DNA from: Lachnospiraceae bacterium
Lineage (GTDB): Bacteria; Bacillota; Clostridia; Lachnospirales; Lachnospiraceae
NCBI GenBank assembly: GCA_910575835.1
Contig: CAJTGB010000036.1
Span: 1 to 52,676, forward strand
Direction: 5' to 3'
DNA: 52,676 bases
In this document: piece after piece, positions 5,878-14,337 of the stretch
How positions within the stretch are numbered: position 1 is the first letter of the stretch
Layout: each line of letters opens with the position of its first letter
Translations under genes and position numbers: made by a program
The notes under the pieces: generated by a model
The model's database searches: none
Told to the model about the DNA's origin: nothing
The model's input: only the letters and a program-made list of their open reading frames with translations

Positions 5878-7521
5878 TTGAGTGTAACAGGACCATGTAT
5901 ACCTAGAAAACATTATATGGCAGATCTTACAGGATGTGTCGGGCAGATACATGCAATGGTGGATGCCGGGGCGTATTTTACCATAAACCGTGCGCGTCAA
6001 TATGGGAAGACAACTACCCTGACGGCGTTGGAAAAGGAACTGGTCGAAGAATACCTTGTGATAAGTCTTGATTTTCAAGATCTGGGGAGTGCTTCCTTCC
6101 AGGATGAGAATACATTTTCCTTGGCGTTTCTTGAATTATTTGTCCAGGAAATAGAACGGCATCAGGCAAAGAGAATGCCGGGTATGGCTGTACTTATTGA
6201 AAAGATGCAGGACACAGCGGCAGGTCAGGATTTTAATCTTATGACGTTATTCAGATATCTGAGTAACATCTGTGACTGCAGTCTTAAACCAGTGGTTCTG
6301 ATGATCGATGAAGTGGACAGTGCATCGAACAATCAGGTGTTTATTGATTTTCTGGCACAACTGCGCAGTTATTATTTGAAGAGGGATACGAAAGGAGTGA
6401 ATACTTTTCAGTCCGTTATTCTTGCAGGGGTATATGATATCAAGAACTTAAAAAGAAAGATCCGCACAGAAACAGGCCATCAGACAAACAGTCCGTGGAA
6501 TATACGCGAAGGCAACGAGTCAAACGAATGCTTGCATTCATTTGACGACTGCCCGCGTGATCATAGAATGCTTGCATTCTATGATATTGCGGCAGATTTT
6601 GCGGTAGATATGAGTTTATCCAAGGATGGAATCAAAGGGATGCTTGATGAGTATGAGACAGACCATCATACTGGTATGAATATTTCAGGAATGGCGGAGC
6701 ATCTGTATGATTATACATCCGGATATCCGTATCTTGTGTCCCGGTTGTGCAAGATGATAGATGAAAAAGGCACCTGGACAAAAGAAGGACTTCTTACAGC
6801 TGTACGTGTATTATTGACGGAAAACAATATGTTATTTGAATCGTTGATCGGCAAGCTGACCGATTATCCGGAATTGGAACAGATGTTGAAAGAATTGCTT
6901 TTCTTTGGGAAGCCTATCACATATAATCCGACGAATCAGGTAATCGGCCTTGCAGTAATGTTTGGATTTGTGAAAAATGCAGATGGGAAAGTAATACCGG
7001 CGAATCGCATTTTTGATACATTGCTGTATAATCATTTCCTCTCCCTGGATGAGCTTGGGTCGTTGGAGATGTATAAAGCATCTTTGCTGGATAAGAATCT
7101 GTTTGTCCGAGACGGACATTTGGATATGAGGAGAATTCTGGAGAAGTTTGTGATGCATTTTCATGATCTGTATGGAAATAAGAAGGAAGAGTTTCTGGAG
7201 GAAGAGGGACGGCGGTACTTCCTTCTTTATCTGCGCCCGATCATTAATGGAACAGGGAATTACTATATAGAAGCCCGGACCCGGAGTCTGGGAAGGACAG
7301 ATATTATTGTTGATTATTTGGGAGAGCAATTTGTGATCGAGACTAAAATCTGGAGAGGTAATGAGTATAACCTGCGTGGAGAAAGCCAGTTGGCAGAGTA
7401 TTTGGCGGATTATGGGCTGCACACAGGTTATATGCTCAGCTTTAATTTTAATCAGAGAAAACAGATCGGCATCCGGGAAATTGTGGTTAATGGGAAACGT
7501 CTGATAGAGGCAGTGGTGTAA
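5878..7521 (+). CDS. AAA-ATPase-like / PD-(D/E)XK nuclease-like protein, 5'-truncated copy with palindromic insert
   Basis: Paralogue of the gene at 3707, with the same variant Walker A (NRARQYGKTTTL), Walker B (VVLMIDEVDSAS) and nuclease-like core (RTDIIVDYLG then VIETKIW). The frame opens with TTG at 5878, directly after the IS200 right-end hairpin. Alignment to the paralogue shows that about six N-terminal residues (the MGKxFN segment) are missing. No ribosome binding site is visible; the next in-frame ATG is 5917, still before the P-loop, so expression is uncertain. Between SPWNI and AADF it carries 27 extra residues encoded by an 81-bp palindromic insert. The C-terminus is full (ending EAVV). 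The 3' end overlaps the convergent pseudouridine synthase by 35 bp. Confidence 0.8.
   Translation: MSVTGPCIPRKHYMADLTGCVGQIHAMVDAGAYFTINRARQYGKTTTLTALEKELVEEYLVISLDFQDLGSASFQDENTFSLAFLELFVQEIERHQAKRMPGMAVLIEKMQDTAAGQDFNLMTLFRYLSNICDCSLKPVVLMIDEVDSASNNQVFIDFLAQLRSYYLKRDTKGVNTFQSVILAGVYDIKNLKRKIRTETGHQTNSPWNIREGNESNECLHSFDDCPRDHRMLAFYDIAADFAVDMSLSKDGIKGMLDEYETDHHTGMNISGMAEHLYDYTSGYPYLVSRLCKMIDEKGTWTKEGLLTAVRVLLTENNMLFESLIGKLTDYPELEQMLKELLFFGKPITYNPTNQVIGLAVMFGFVKNADGKVIPANRIFDTLLYNHFLSLDELGSLEMYKASLLDKNLFVRDGHLDMRRILEKFVMHFHDLYGNKKEEFLEEEGRRYFLLYLRPIINGTGNYYIEARTRSLGRTDIIVDYLGEQFVIETKIWRGNEYNLRGESQLAEYLADYGLHTGYMLSFNFNQRKQIGIREIVVNGKRLIEAVV
6505..6585 (+). repeat. in-frame 81-bp double-palindrome insert
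   Basis: Comparison with the paralogue at 3707 shows 81 extra bases here. They form two hairpins. GTCAAACGAATGC-TT-GCATTCATTTGAC (6519-6546) has one mismatch and is flanked by further pairing, GGC with GCC and CGCG with CGCG. TCATAGAATGC-TT-GCATTCTATGA (6561-6584) is perfect. Both share the core GAATGC-TT-GCATTC. The insert keeps the reading frame and has no stop. Exact ends are uncertain by a few bases. Confidence 0.82.
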
Positions 7522-8110
7522 AGCTAGTTGATATCTGCATTTCTTTCCATTCTCCCGGCTTCAGATTCTCATCTAATACAATATCATCGATAGCAATGCG
7601 CTTCAGGGCGATCACGCAGCAATGGACAGCCTTCATCATCCGGCGGATCTGCCGCTTCCGTCCTTCGGTGATGATGATGGTTCCGCTGGTGACCGGATGG
7701 CCGGGTAGATTCCTGCCGAAGGATGAACGAATCTCTGGGTGAAGCGACGGCAGTGTCTCAGATAACACCGAGCGGCCTGAGACCGTGATCGTACAGGGCA
7801 GCGTCGGGGTGTCAGAGCCGCGCAGCAGAATACCATTTTGAAGCTTTTGAAGCTTCTCGCTGTTCAAATCACCTAATACGGTGAATTCATAAGTCTTTTT
7901 CTTCTGATAATCAGGATGGGTCATCATCTGATTCCATTTTCCGTCGTCTGTGATGACGAGAAGCCCTTCTGTCTCGCGGTCTAAGCGTCCGACGGGGGAG
8001 AGGCGGTTATTCTTAAGCTCCTGAAAATAATCCATTACTGCAGGAAAACGGGTGTCTCGGCGGGCGGTAACGCAGCCGAAGGGTTTGTTGAACATGTAAT
8101 AGCGGTACAT
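7487..8110 (-). CDS. rRNA pseudouridine synthase (RsuA/RluB/E/F family)
   Basis: Converts a uridine in ribosomal RNA to pseudouridine. The 207-residue protein starts YRYYMFNKPFGCVTA, has the catalytic aspartate in GRLDRETEGLLVIT and the family's ITEGRKRQIRRM motif near the C-terminus. There is no N-terminal S4 domain, so it resembles the short RluE-like form; the target base cannot be told from sequence. I chose ATG at 8110 because AGGAG lies 6 bases upstream on this strand; the frame stays open to 8326 but that extension is not family-like. It is transcribed against the AAA gene, and their 3' ends overlap by 35 bp. Confidence 0.9.
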   Translation of the reverse strand: MYRYYMFNKPFGCVTARRDTRFPAVMDYFQELKNNRLSPVGRLDRETEGLLVITDDGKWNQMMTHPDYQKKKTYEFTVLGDLNSEKLQKLQNGILLRGSDTPTLPCTITVSGRSVLSETLPSLHPEIRSSFGRNLPGHPVTSGTIIITEGRKRQIRRMMKAVHCCVIALKRIAIDDIVLDENLKPGEWKEMQISTSFTPLPLSDVSH

Positions 8111-8203
8111 AAGAATCTCCTGACGGTATTTTCGGCAAATGGGTCCGATGTAATTTGAATTATTATATGTGAAGAAGAAAACCTTGTCAAGTAATTGACG
8201 GTA

Positions 8204-8232
8204 TTGAATCAAAGTACAGATGTGATTATAAT
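8204..8232 (+). promoter_or_regulatory. sigma-A-like promoter of the response-regulator operon
   Basis: TTGAAT (8204-8209), a 17-bp spacer and a consensus TATAAT (8227-8232), 44 bp before the ATG at 8277. It lies in the divergent space between the pseudouridine synthase and the regulator. Confidence 0.65.
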
Positions 8233-8276
8233 AAATTAGGATATAAATAAATATTAAGGAAGCAGGGCAGAAGAAC

Positions 8277-8957
8277 ATGTGTCTAAAGAAGCGGATACTA
8301 ATAGCGGATGACGAGCCGGGGATCATCCAGCTATTAAAGGATTATTTTGAGATACAGGATTATCAGGTAATAGAAGCGAGAAACGGACTGGAGGTATTAG
8401 GACAGCTTAACCGGGAACCGGACATCATACTTTTGGATGTCAATATGCCGATGCTCGACGGTTTTGAGGTATGTGAGCGGATCCGCGCCCATGTGTCGTG
8501 TCCGATCTTGTTCCTGTCTGCGAAGATCGAGGAGGCAGACAGGATCAAGGGGTTGATGCTGGGCGGGGACGACTATATCTTGAAGCCGTTCAGTATAGAA
8601 GAACTGGGAGTGAGGGTGGAGGCGCATCTGCGAAGGGAGGAACGTAAGAAGACCGACCGCGCGGTGAAGATCTTTGACCGGCTGGCGATCCATTACAGTG
8701 ACCGCTGTGTATACTACGAAGAACAGGCGATTAATCTGACGAAGACAGAATACGGAATTGTGGAGACGCTGTCCTTGAATTCCGGTCAGGTATTCAGCAA
8801 GGACCAGTTATATGAGAAGGTCCGGGGATTTGACGGGTGCGCTGACAGCAGTATTGTCATGGAGCATATACGGAGAATACGGAGCAAGATAGGGAAATAC
8901 ACGGATCATACATTTATAGAGACCGTGTGGGGAGTGGGTTACCGATGGATTGGTTAG
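8277..8957 (+). CDS. OmpR/PhoB-family response regulator
   Basis: Cytoplasmic transcription factor, probably phosphorylated by the kinase encoded next. The 226-residue protein has a receiver domain (about 5-118) with acidic pocket ADDE, phospho-acceptor D54 in IILLDVNMP and K103 in YILKPFS. A winged-helix DNA-binding domain follows (about 130-225; TEYGIVETL, then RRIRSKIG and WGVGYRW). Its 3' end overlaps the kinase start by 13 bp, indicating translational coupling. It resembles VanR/LcoR-type regulators that control ABC exporters in Firmicutes. The likely partner exporter (19721-22507) is now 9.5 kb away across the IS-bounded cargo. Confidence 0.92.
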   Translation: MCLKKRILIADDEPGIIQLLKDYFEIQDYQVIEARNGLEVLGQLNREPDIILLDVNMPMLDGFEVCERIRAHVSCPILFLSAKIEEADRIKGLMLGGDDYILKPFSIEELGVRVEAHLRREERKKTDRAVKIFDRLAIHYSDRCVYYEEQAINLTKTEYGIVETLSLNSGQVFSKDQLYEKVRGFDGCADSSIVMEHIRRIRSKIGKYTDHTFIETVWGVGYRWIG

Positions 8958-10159
8958 AGGAGAAGCTCGAAAAATTGCAGAGATATATCCGCAACCTTTC
9001 TTTCCGAAAGGCAATGATCGCATATATTCTGGTACTGGCGGCAGTCGTGTTCGGGCTGTCTTATCTGACGATAATCGTCTGCTGGCAGTGGGAGATTATG
9101 GAATGGATGCGCTATGAGCAGGAAGATTTGGTGCATATAATCTATCAGAAAGGCCCTCTGTGGAGATTTGAATATCATTTTGCGGATGGGACGGATCAGC
9201 AAAAGCTGGTGTTACTGGATACCTTGCGGGTGTGGTGTCCATATATCTATGCATTTGCGGGAATGATCGTGACGATCTGCATCTTCTATAAAAAACGGCT
9301 GGCAAGGCCGCTCTTGCTTCTGGCGGACAGTGTGGAGAGGATTCGGGGCAATGATCTTGACTTTCGGGTAAGCTATGAGAGTGAGGATGAGTTGGGCAGT
9401 CTTTGCGACTCGGTGGAGGCTATGCGGTTAGAGCTGGTACAGGGGAAGGAAGAGATGTGGAGGCTTGTGGAACGGCAGAAGGAGCTGAATGCCGCATTTG
9501 CCCATGATCTCCGTACTCCGCTCACGGTGCTTCGGGGGTATACGGACTTCCTTGCGCGTTATATCCCCGAGGGAAAGATCAGTGAGGAGAAGATGCAAGA
9601 TACACTGGCGCTGATGTCCGGCCATCTGAAACGTCTGGAGAATTACAGCCGTACCATGAAGGGAATCCGAAGTATCGAGGAAGTTCCGTTTTCACCAAGA
9701 CAGACGGAGCTTGGGAGTATCCATAAGAGGATCGATGAAGTGGTCTTTGCGCTGAATCATGCAGGCGATATTAGGATATGTTATCAAAGATACGGCGCAG
9801 AAGATGCAGTTAAGGTGGAGGCAGACGATAATATCATCATGGAAGTCCTGGAGAATCTGCTCTCGAATGCCATTCGTTATGCCCAGGGAGAGATCGAGGT
9901 TGCATCGGATTACGATGAGGGGAAAAGGGAATTCTTATTGACTGTCCGTGACGACGGGGCGGGATTTTCAGATGAGCAGCTAAAGATGGCGCTGCAGCCG
10001 TATCATAAGGAATATGAGGGCGGGGAGGCGGACGAGCATTTTGGGATCGGGCTTCATATCTGCCGGGAATTCTGCCGGAAACACGGCGGGACATTGAATG
10101 TTGCGAACAGTATACGGGGAGGGGCAGTGGTGACGGCATCATTTACCTGTAGGGTGTAA
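8945..10159 (+). CDS. sensor histidine kinase
   Basis: Membrane sensor kinase, partner of the preceding regulator. The 404-residue protein has a first membrane segment (about 23-46, AYILVLAAVVFGLSYLTIIV), a short extracytoplasmic loop of about 50 residues, a second membrane segment (about 97-113), a HAMP linker, then HisKA with H187 in FAHDLRTPLTVLRG. The ATPase domain has N-box NLLSNAIRYA, DDGAGF and GIGLHICREFC. The small external loop is typical of kinases that sense an envelope stress or a partner transporter rather than a soluble ligand. Start 8945 overlaps the regulator stop. A terminator hairpin follows inside the IS remnant. Confidence 0.92.
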   Translation: MDWLEEKLEKLQRYIRNLSFRKAMIAYILVLAAVVFGLSYLTIIVCWQWEIMEWMRYEQEDLVHIIYQKGPLWRFEYHFADGTDQQKLVLLDTLRVWCPYIYAFAGMIVTICIFYKKRLARPLLLLADSVERIRGNDLDFRVSYESEDELGSLCDSVEAMRLELVQGKEEMWRLVERQKELNAAFAHDLRTPLTVLRGYTDFLARYIPEGKISEEKMQDTLALMSGHLKRLENYSRTMKGIRSIEEVPFSPRQTELGSIHKRIDEVVFALNHAGDIRICYQRYGAEDAVKVEADDNIIMEVLENLLSNAIRYAQGEIEVASDYDEGKREFLLTVRDDGAGFSDEQLKMALQPYHKEYEGGEADEHFGIGLHICREFCRKHGGTLNVANSIRGGAVVTASFTCRV

Positions 10160-10201
10160 GACTTTTTTTGGGAGTGTTGCAAAATAGATGAGTAATCATC
10201 T

Positions 10202-10223
10202 ATGGAGCAGCGCTCCATTTTTT
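10202..10223 (+). terminator. Rho-independent terminator after the histidine kinase
   Basis: ATGGAGC-AGC-GCTCCAT (10202-10218) followed by a T run. It lies inside the IS left end, 43 bp after the kinase stop, and would shield the element from read-through. Confidence 0.65.
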
Positions 10224-10279
10224 GCCTAAAAACAGAAAAGCAGGCTCCAAGGAACCTGCTATCCGTGGTATAATAAGAT

Positions 10280-10882
10280 ATGACCAATAAATTAATATAC
10301 CATAAAAATTATACCGAACTTGGCGAAACTTATCAACGGGTTTTACCATTAAGTTTTGGAAGGGTTGGTTCCTGATGATGCTTCTGTCTGACTGCTGAGC
10401 CATGAATTGGAGGATTTAAACTACAGCTTGCTGTATCAGGCTTACTCTGCCAAAGGCAGAAATCCGGCAGTAGACCCAAAGACCATGTTCAAGATCCTGA
10501 CCTACGCTTATTCACAAAACATCTACTCTTCAAGAAAAATTGAAACAGCCTGCCGCAGAGATATTAACTTCATGTGGCTGCTGACTGGTCAGAAGGCACC
10601 GGATCACAGTACAATTGCAAGGTTTCGTACTGGATTTTTGGCGGAAGCATGTGAAGATTTGTTTAATCAAATGGTACGCCGTTTGTCTGAAATGAATGAG
10701 ATTTCCAAAGAAACTGTTTTTATTGATGGTACGAAGCCGGAATCCTGTGCCAATAAATATACTTTTGTTTGGAAAAAGTCTGTAGGCAAATATTGTGTTT
10801 GGGATATAACATCAATAAGCTGCATGCTAAAATACAGAATGAGCGGACAGGAAATTATCTATTCGAAGTAAAAACAGTGTAA
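10280..10882 (+). pseudogene. IS1182-like transposase, broken
   Basis: Remnant transposase. The N-terminal part starts in one frame (ATG 10280, ending LPLSF near 10355) and shifts frame to LVPDDASV. It then meets an in-frame TGA at 10389-10391 and continues as ELEDLNYSLLYQAYSAKGRNP through KAPDHSTIARFRTGF and VFIDGTK to WKKSVG (about 10795). The C-terminal tail NINKLHAKIQNERTGNYLFE follows in a different frame to the TAA at 10882. It therefore has a frameshift, a nonsense codon and a large internal deletion, and cannot make an active transposase. Confidence 0.85.
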
Positions 10883-10984
10883 AAAAAGACAAAATAATAG
10901 AAGCTGTGTTAAAGTGCGTCAAAAAAGCGAGGGAGTCTCGCGTTTATAACTGCCTATTCAGTTATTTTGCAACACTCCCATGTA

Positions 10985-12433
10985 TTATTCCCCGGTTATT
11001 GCTTTCCGGCGATATTCCGAAGGCGTTGCGCCTGTTGCCTTCTGAAAGACCTTTGAAAAATGGCGGGGACTGTTATATCCTACCAATTCAGCCACCTCGT
11101 TTACCGAAAGTCCGGGACGGGTAAGCAGAAGCTCTTTCCCGTGATAGATGCGGAGTTTTGTAAGATAATCAATAAAACGGATTCCTGCTTTTTGATGGAA
11201 AAGCTTACTAAGGTAATTGGGAGTAATTCCATAAACAGACGCCAGTGTATTGATTCCGATATCCTCCATATAGTGCTCTGCCAGATAAAGTTTGACTTTC
11301 TCCGCAATATGGGTGCCGTTATCCGGAAGCTTTGGATTGTGCAGAATTATCTTACTTTGAGATAATATTTGAAACAGACCGGAAAAATCACGTATTGTTG
11401 TAGTAATGTAAAAGTAATGGCGGAGATATTTTTCTACACCTTCCCAGTCGACAATGGAAATGAGTGGGCGCAAAGTAGTTTCCGGAACCAAATTCTCAAG
11501 TGTTTTTTGATAGACAGTCCTTTCTTTTTCCTGATAAGCAAGCTGCAGGACTTCAATTGTTTTGGCCAGCCCAAGCAAGTGTTGAAAAGAATCCTGTATC
11601 GCAAGAGCTTTTTCATCGATTATCCCGCCATATCCCAGAAAGATCCGAAGAGAAAACTGCTCTGTAAACATGATAATGTGTTGAAAGAGCTGCTCCATGG
11701 AAGAGGATTGTGCGTAAAAGATGGTTACTGTGATGCCAAAATCCAAAGAGATTCTTTCAAAAGACCGTTTGATGAGGTTGGTTTTAAAAGGGCTTTTAAG
11801 AATCAGACACAGACCGCCTTCAGGAAGTGAAAACAGGGAATAATGGTGTCCCTGCAATATCAAAGGTGATACTTCCTTCTGTATCTTTTTATAGAGTTCT
11901 TTATAAAACTGGCGCTGCCCCTTTTCCTCGTTATAGTCTGCATAAAAAAGATAGGCGGACAGATGGCCATAGGTCTCCGTTTCTAATTCAGAAAGTAAAT
12001 AATAGGTATTGAACTGTGCCATGATTTCATAGAAAAAGCTCTGGTTGGCATCCAGAAGTTTGCGTTCTTTTTCCGCGTTGGCCTGAAGAAGTACATTCTG
12101 AATGTCCTCCAGAGAAGGGGGTTTCAGCAGATAATTACGTACTCCCAGCTGAATTGCTTTCTGAGCATAGGAAAAATCGGAGTATCCGCTGAGGATGATA
12201 AAATAGATATCTGGTTGGCTGGCAGTCAATTGCTCCACAGCATTCAGGCCGTCCAATAGAGGCATGCGGATATCCACAAAGACCACATCTGGCCGCTCTT
12301 CTGTTACCAGCCGGATCAACTCTTTGCCATTGCGCGCTTCCAAATATTGATGGATATCAGGGTAGAGTTCTTCACACATACTGAGGAAGCTTAAGCGAAC
12401 CATTCGTTCATCATCGGCAATTAAGATTTTCAT
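10985..12433 (-). CDS. YesN-like response regulator with AraC-type DNA-binding domain
   Basis: Two-component transcription factor that usually controls a neighbouring sugar importer. The 482-residue protein has a receiver domain (about 1-120; ADDER, D54 in VFVDIRMP, K in YLLKPPS). A long central region of about 240 residues without clear motifs follows. Two AraC helix-turn-helix units form the C-terminus (about 385-480; LASVYGITPNYLSKLFHQKA and VAELVGYNSPRHFSKVFQKA). It follows its kinase gene with one base between them. Its stop is 5 bp from the IS terminal repeat, so the cargo boundary is tight. It is divergent from the sugar-transport operon it probably activates. Confidence 0.92.
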   Translation of the reverse strand: MKILIADDERMVRLSFLSMCEELYPDIHQYLEARNGKELIRLVTEERPDVVFVDIRMPLLDGLNAVEQLTASQPDIYFIILSGYSDFSYAQKAIQLGVRNYLLKPPSLEDIQNVLLQANAEKERKLLDANQSFFYEIMAQFNTYYLLSELETETYGHLSAYLFYADYNEEKGQRQFYKELYKKIQKEVSPLILQGHHYSLFSLPEGGLCLILKSPFKTNLIKRSFERISLDFGITVTIFYAQSSSMEQLFQHIIMFTEQFSLRIFLGYGGIIDEKALAIQDSFQHLLGLAKTIEVLQLAYQEKERTVYQKTLENLVPETTLRPLISIVDWEGVEKYLRHYFYITTTIRDFSGLFQILSQSKIILHNPKLPDNGTHIAEKVKLYLAEHYMEDIGINTLASVYGITPNYLSKLFHQKAGIRFIDYLTKLRIYHGKELLLTRPGLSVNEVAELVGYNSPRHFSKVFQKATGATPSEYRRKAITGE

Positions 12434-12434
12434 A

Positions 12435-14210
12435 TCAGTATTCTCCTTCTTTCGGCAGTGTGTTGGAATCTAAGAGACGGATGACGATATAATTTCCGGT
12501 ATATCCGCCAATCGCACTATGGATCTCAAAAAAACTTTCCGATTCAAAAAGCTGTAGGCGTTCGGTAATATTCAAAAGACCTACGCTATTATTAAGTTTC
12601 AATTTCTTTTTGTCAAAGCCGCATCCATTATCCATCACGGCCAGGAAGATACAGTCACCAATGCCTGGCAGATGAATAAGGGAGGCGTTGACTTCTACTT
12701 TTGCAAGACATTCACTTCCCTCTAGTCCGTGGATGATAGAATTTTCTACCAGTGGTTGGATGAGCAGTCGGGGAATTTTGAAACTGCGGGTTCGCTCATC
12801 TAAGGAAAGAGAGAAGGACAGCCGGTCTTCAAAACGTATTTTCTGCAAGAAAAGATAATGCTTCAGGAAGGTAAATTCGTCTTCCAGTGTCGTCTCTGCT
12901 GAATTAGAGCAGGTATAGTGGAAAATACGGGTCAACTGGATGATAGAATCTTCCAGGAGTTTCTTTTCCCCGATTCGGTTAAGAGCCACAAAATTATTCA
13001 GCGTATTGTAAAGAAAATGTGGATTAATCTGGGCCTGCAGCGCCTGAAATTGAGCGTTTTTTTGGCTGATGACCGCCATATACTCTTTTTTGATATGCTC
13101 ATCCAGGCTTTCAATCATGTGGTTAAGTTGTATTGTAATCTGTTCAAACTCATGATTCATAGGGAGTGATGTGTCTGCGCGTGCCAGTAGGTTGCCTTGT
13201 TTTGCTTTGTGCATGGTAGAAAGAATATTCTGCAGTGGTTTGGTAAATTGTGCAGAGATTCTTCGATAATTCCATACAGAGATTAAAAAAAGCCCAAGAG
13301 ACAGCAGAAGAGATACTCCTAAAGCATTAATAATCGGTTTGTAAAATTCCCAATAAGAGACCGAGTACAATAACTGCCATCCAGATTTTGCCAACGTATA
13401 ATTGCATACGATACCGGCTTGGGAACGATTTTTTTGATAGGCATCAAGAACTTTCTTCCCTTCTGAGGGATTGGTAGAATAGATAAATTCTCCATCCTTT
13501 GCTGCAAGCGTGATGCTGGTTGCATCGGATAGGGTAAGCTCGGCAAACAATTCTTCGAAAAAATCGATAGAGGAATCCACTTTCAGTATGCCGGTGGTTT
13601 GACGGGAGTCAAAATCGTGTATAGGCTTTATCAGGGAAATGACAGAAAGCTCTTCCTGTTTTTGATAATACGAGACCGTATGGGGCGGACAGTAGGTCGT
13701 ATACTTATAGGAATAAGGAAGAGTGGGCAGCCATCTATCTATGGAAACGTCACTGGAAACACATTCATTGATGCGGCAGAGCTTTCGCTGATAAACATAG
13801 CAGGTATCCGAATCTTCGGAAAGCGGAATATAAACAAAACCCAGGATGGAAGGAGAGGTTAGCGCAGTCAAGCGTGTGGAAACAGCTTCATATTGAGTGA
13901 CGATCTGATTCCAGGTACTCAATGAATAATCTGGATTCCCTTTTTTCTGTGCGTAAGTATATAGATCGGTCATGTCGTCATATTGATATGGGCTTAAAGT
14001 CAGACGTTCCAGCTCGCTGAGATGAGATTCGATGTTGTTGCCTAAGGAAGAAAGTACATTGTCGTATTTTTGTCTATTGTCATCTGAAAGACGTACCGAA
14101 TAGAGAACGATATTTAAGCTGGTATTCAAAATGAGAGGCACAACCGCACAGATTAAAAATAGAAGCAAAACATTGGCTTGGAAGGTCATTCGCGTATGTT
14201 GTATTTTCAT
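12435..14210 (-). CDS. YesM-like sensor histidine kinase
   Basis: Membrane kinase partner of the YesN-like regulator. The 591-residue protein has an N-terminal membrane segment (about 12-36), a large extracytoplasmic sensing region of about 250 residues and a second membrane segment (about 298-320). A HAMP domain, a His_kinase domain with the NPHFLYNTLN motif and a HATPase domain with PLVENSIIHGLE and DNGCGFD complete it. The large outer domain suggests sensing of a sugar or a binding protein outside the cell. AGGAGGA at 14221-14227 (complement) precedes the start. With the regulator it forms a two-gene operon divergent from the importer. Confidence 0.92.
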   Translation of the reverse strand: MKIQHTRMTFQANVLLLFLICAVVPLILNTSLNIVLYSVRLSDDNRQKYDNVLSSLGNNIESHLSELERLTLSPYQYDDMTDLYTYAQKKGNPDYSLSTWNQIVTQYEAVSTRLTALTSPSILGFVYIPLSEDSDTCYVYQRKLCRINECVSSDVSIDRWLPTLPYSYKYTTYCPPHTVSYYQKQEELSVISLIKPIHDFDSRQTTGILKVDSSIDFFEELFAELTLSDATSITLAAKDGEFIYSTNPSEGKKVLDAYQKNRSQAGIVCNYTLAKSGWQLLYSVSYWEFYKPIINALGVSLLLSLGLFLISVWNYRRISAQFTKPLQNILSTMHKAKQGNLLARADTSLPMNHEFEQITIQLNHMIESLDEHIKKEYMAVISQKNAQFQALQAQINPHFLYNTLNNFVALNRIGEKKLLEDSIIQLTRIFHYTCSNSAETTLEDEFTFLKHYLFLQKIRFEDRLSFSLSLDERTRSFKIPRLLIQPLVENSIIHGLEGSECLAKVEVNASLIHLPGIGDCIFLAVMDNGCGFDKKKLKLNNSVGLLNITERLQLFESESFFEIHSAIGGYTGNYIVIRLLDSNTLPKEGEY

Positions 14211-14337
14211 AGTAGTATCTTCCTCCTAATAGATATTTCTTATCATATCAGGTTTTAATATAATTACAAGTTTGGAACAATAGAAAATACAATTTTGTGA
14301 AAAGCAACTAAAAGTGGGGAGGGTAATTCTATAAAAT

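Larger units (their letters stand above)
5236..5880 (+). mobile_element. IS200-like element (tnpA only)
   Basis: Single-gene insertion sequence of the IS200/IS605 type. The left end has a hairpin ACCGCCT-TTT-AGGCGGT (5238-5254) and the right end a perfect 9-bp hairpin CCACCGTCT-TC-AGACGGTGG (5855-5874), as expected for subterminal hairpins recognised by a Y1 HUH transposase. No tnpB is present. Boundaries are approximate: they are set where the two flanking AAA paralogues lose homology to one another (5233 and about 5880). There is no terminal inverted repeat or target duplication, as is usual for this family. Confidence 0.78.
10169..10980 (+). mobile_element. IS1182-like element, internally deleted remnant
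   Basis: Bounded by perfect 18-bp terminal inverted repeats: TGGGAGTGTTGCAAAATA at 10169-10186 and its complement at 10963-10980. Only about 812 bp remain of an element that is normally far longer. Both the start and the end of the transposase gene survive, so the middle is deleted. The right repeat directly abuts the cargo gene at 10985. An inverted partial copy lies at 19334-19590. Confidence 0.85.

Noticed and set aside
10407-10871. Intact transposase gene
   Set aside because: It has an upstream in-frame TGA and a frameshift, it lacks the catalytic middle, and its C-terminal tail is in another frame.
10906-11124. Small plus-strand ORF at the IS/cargo junction
   Set aside because: It reads antisense through the YesN-like gene and the IS repeat, with no ribosome binding site.
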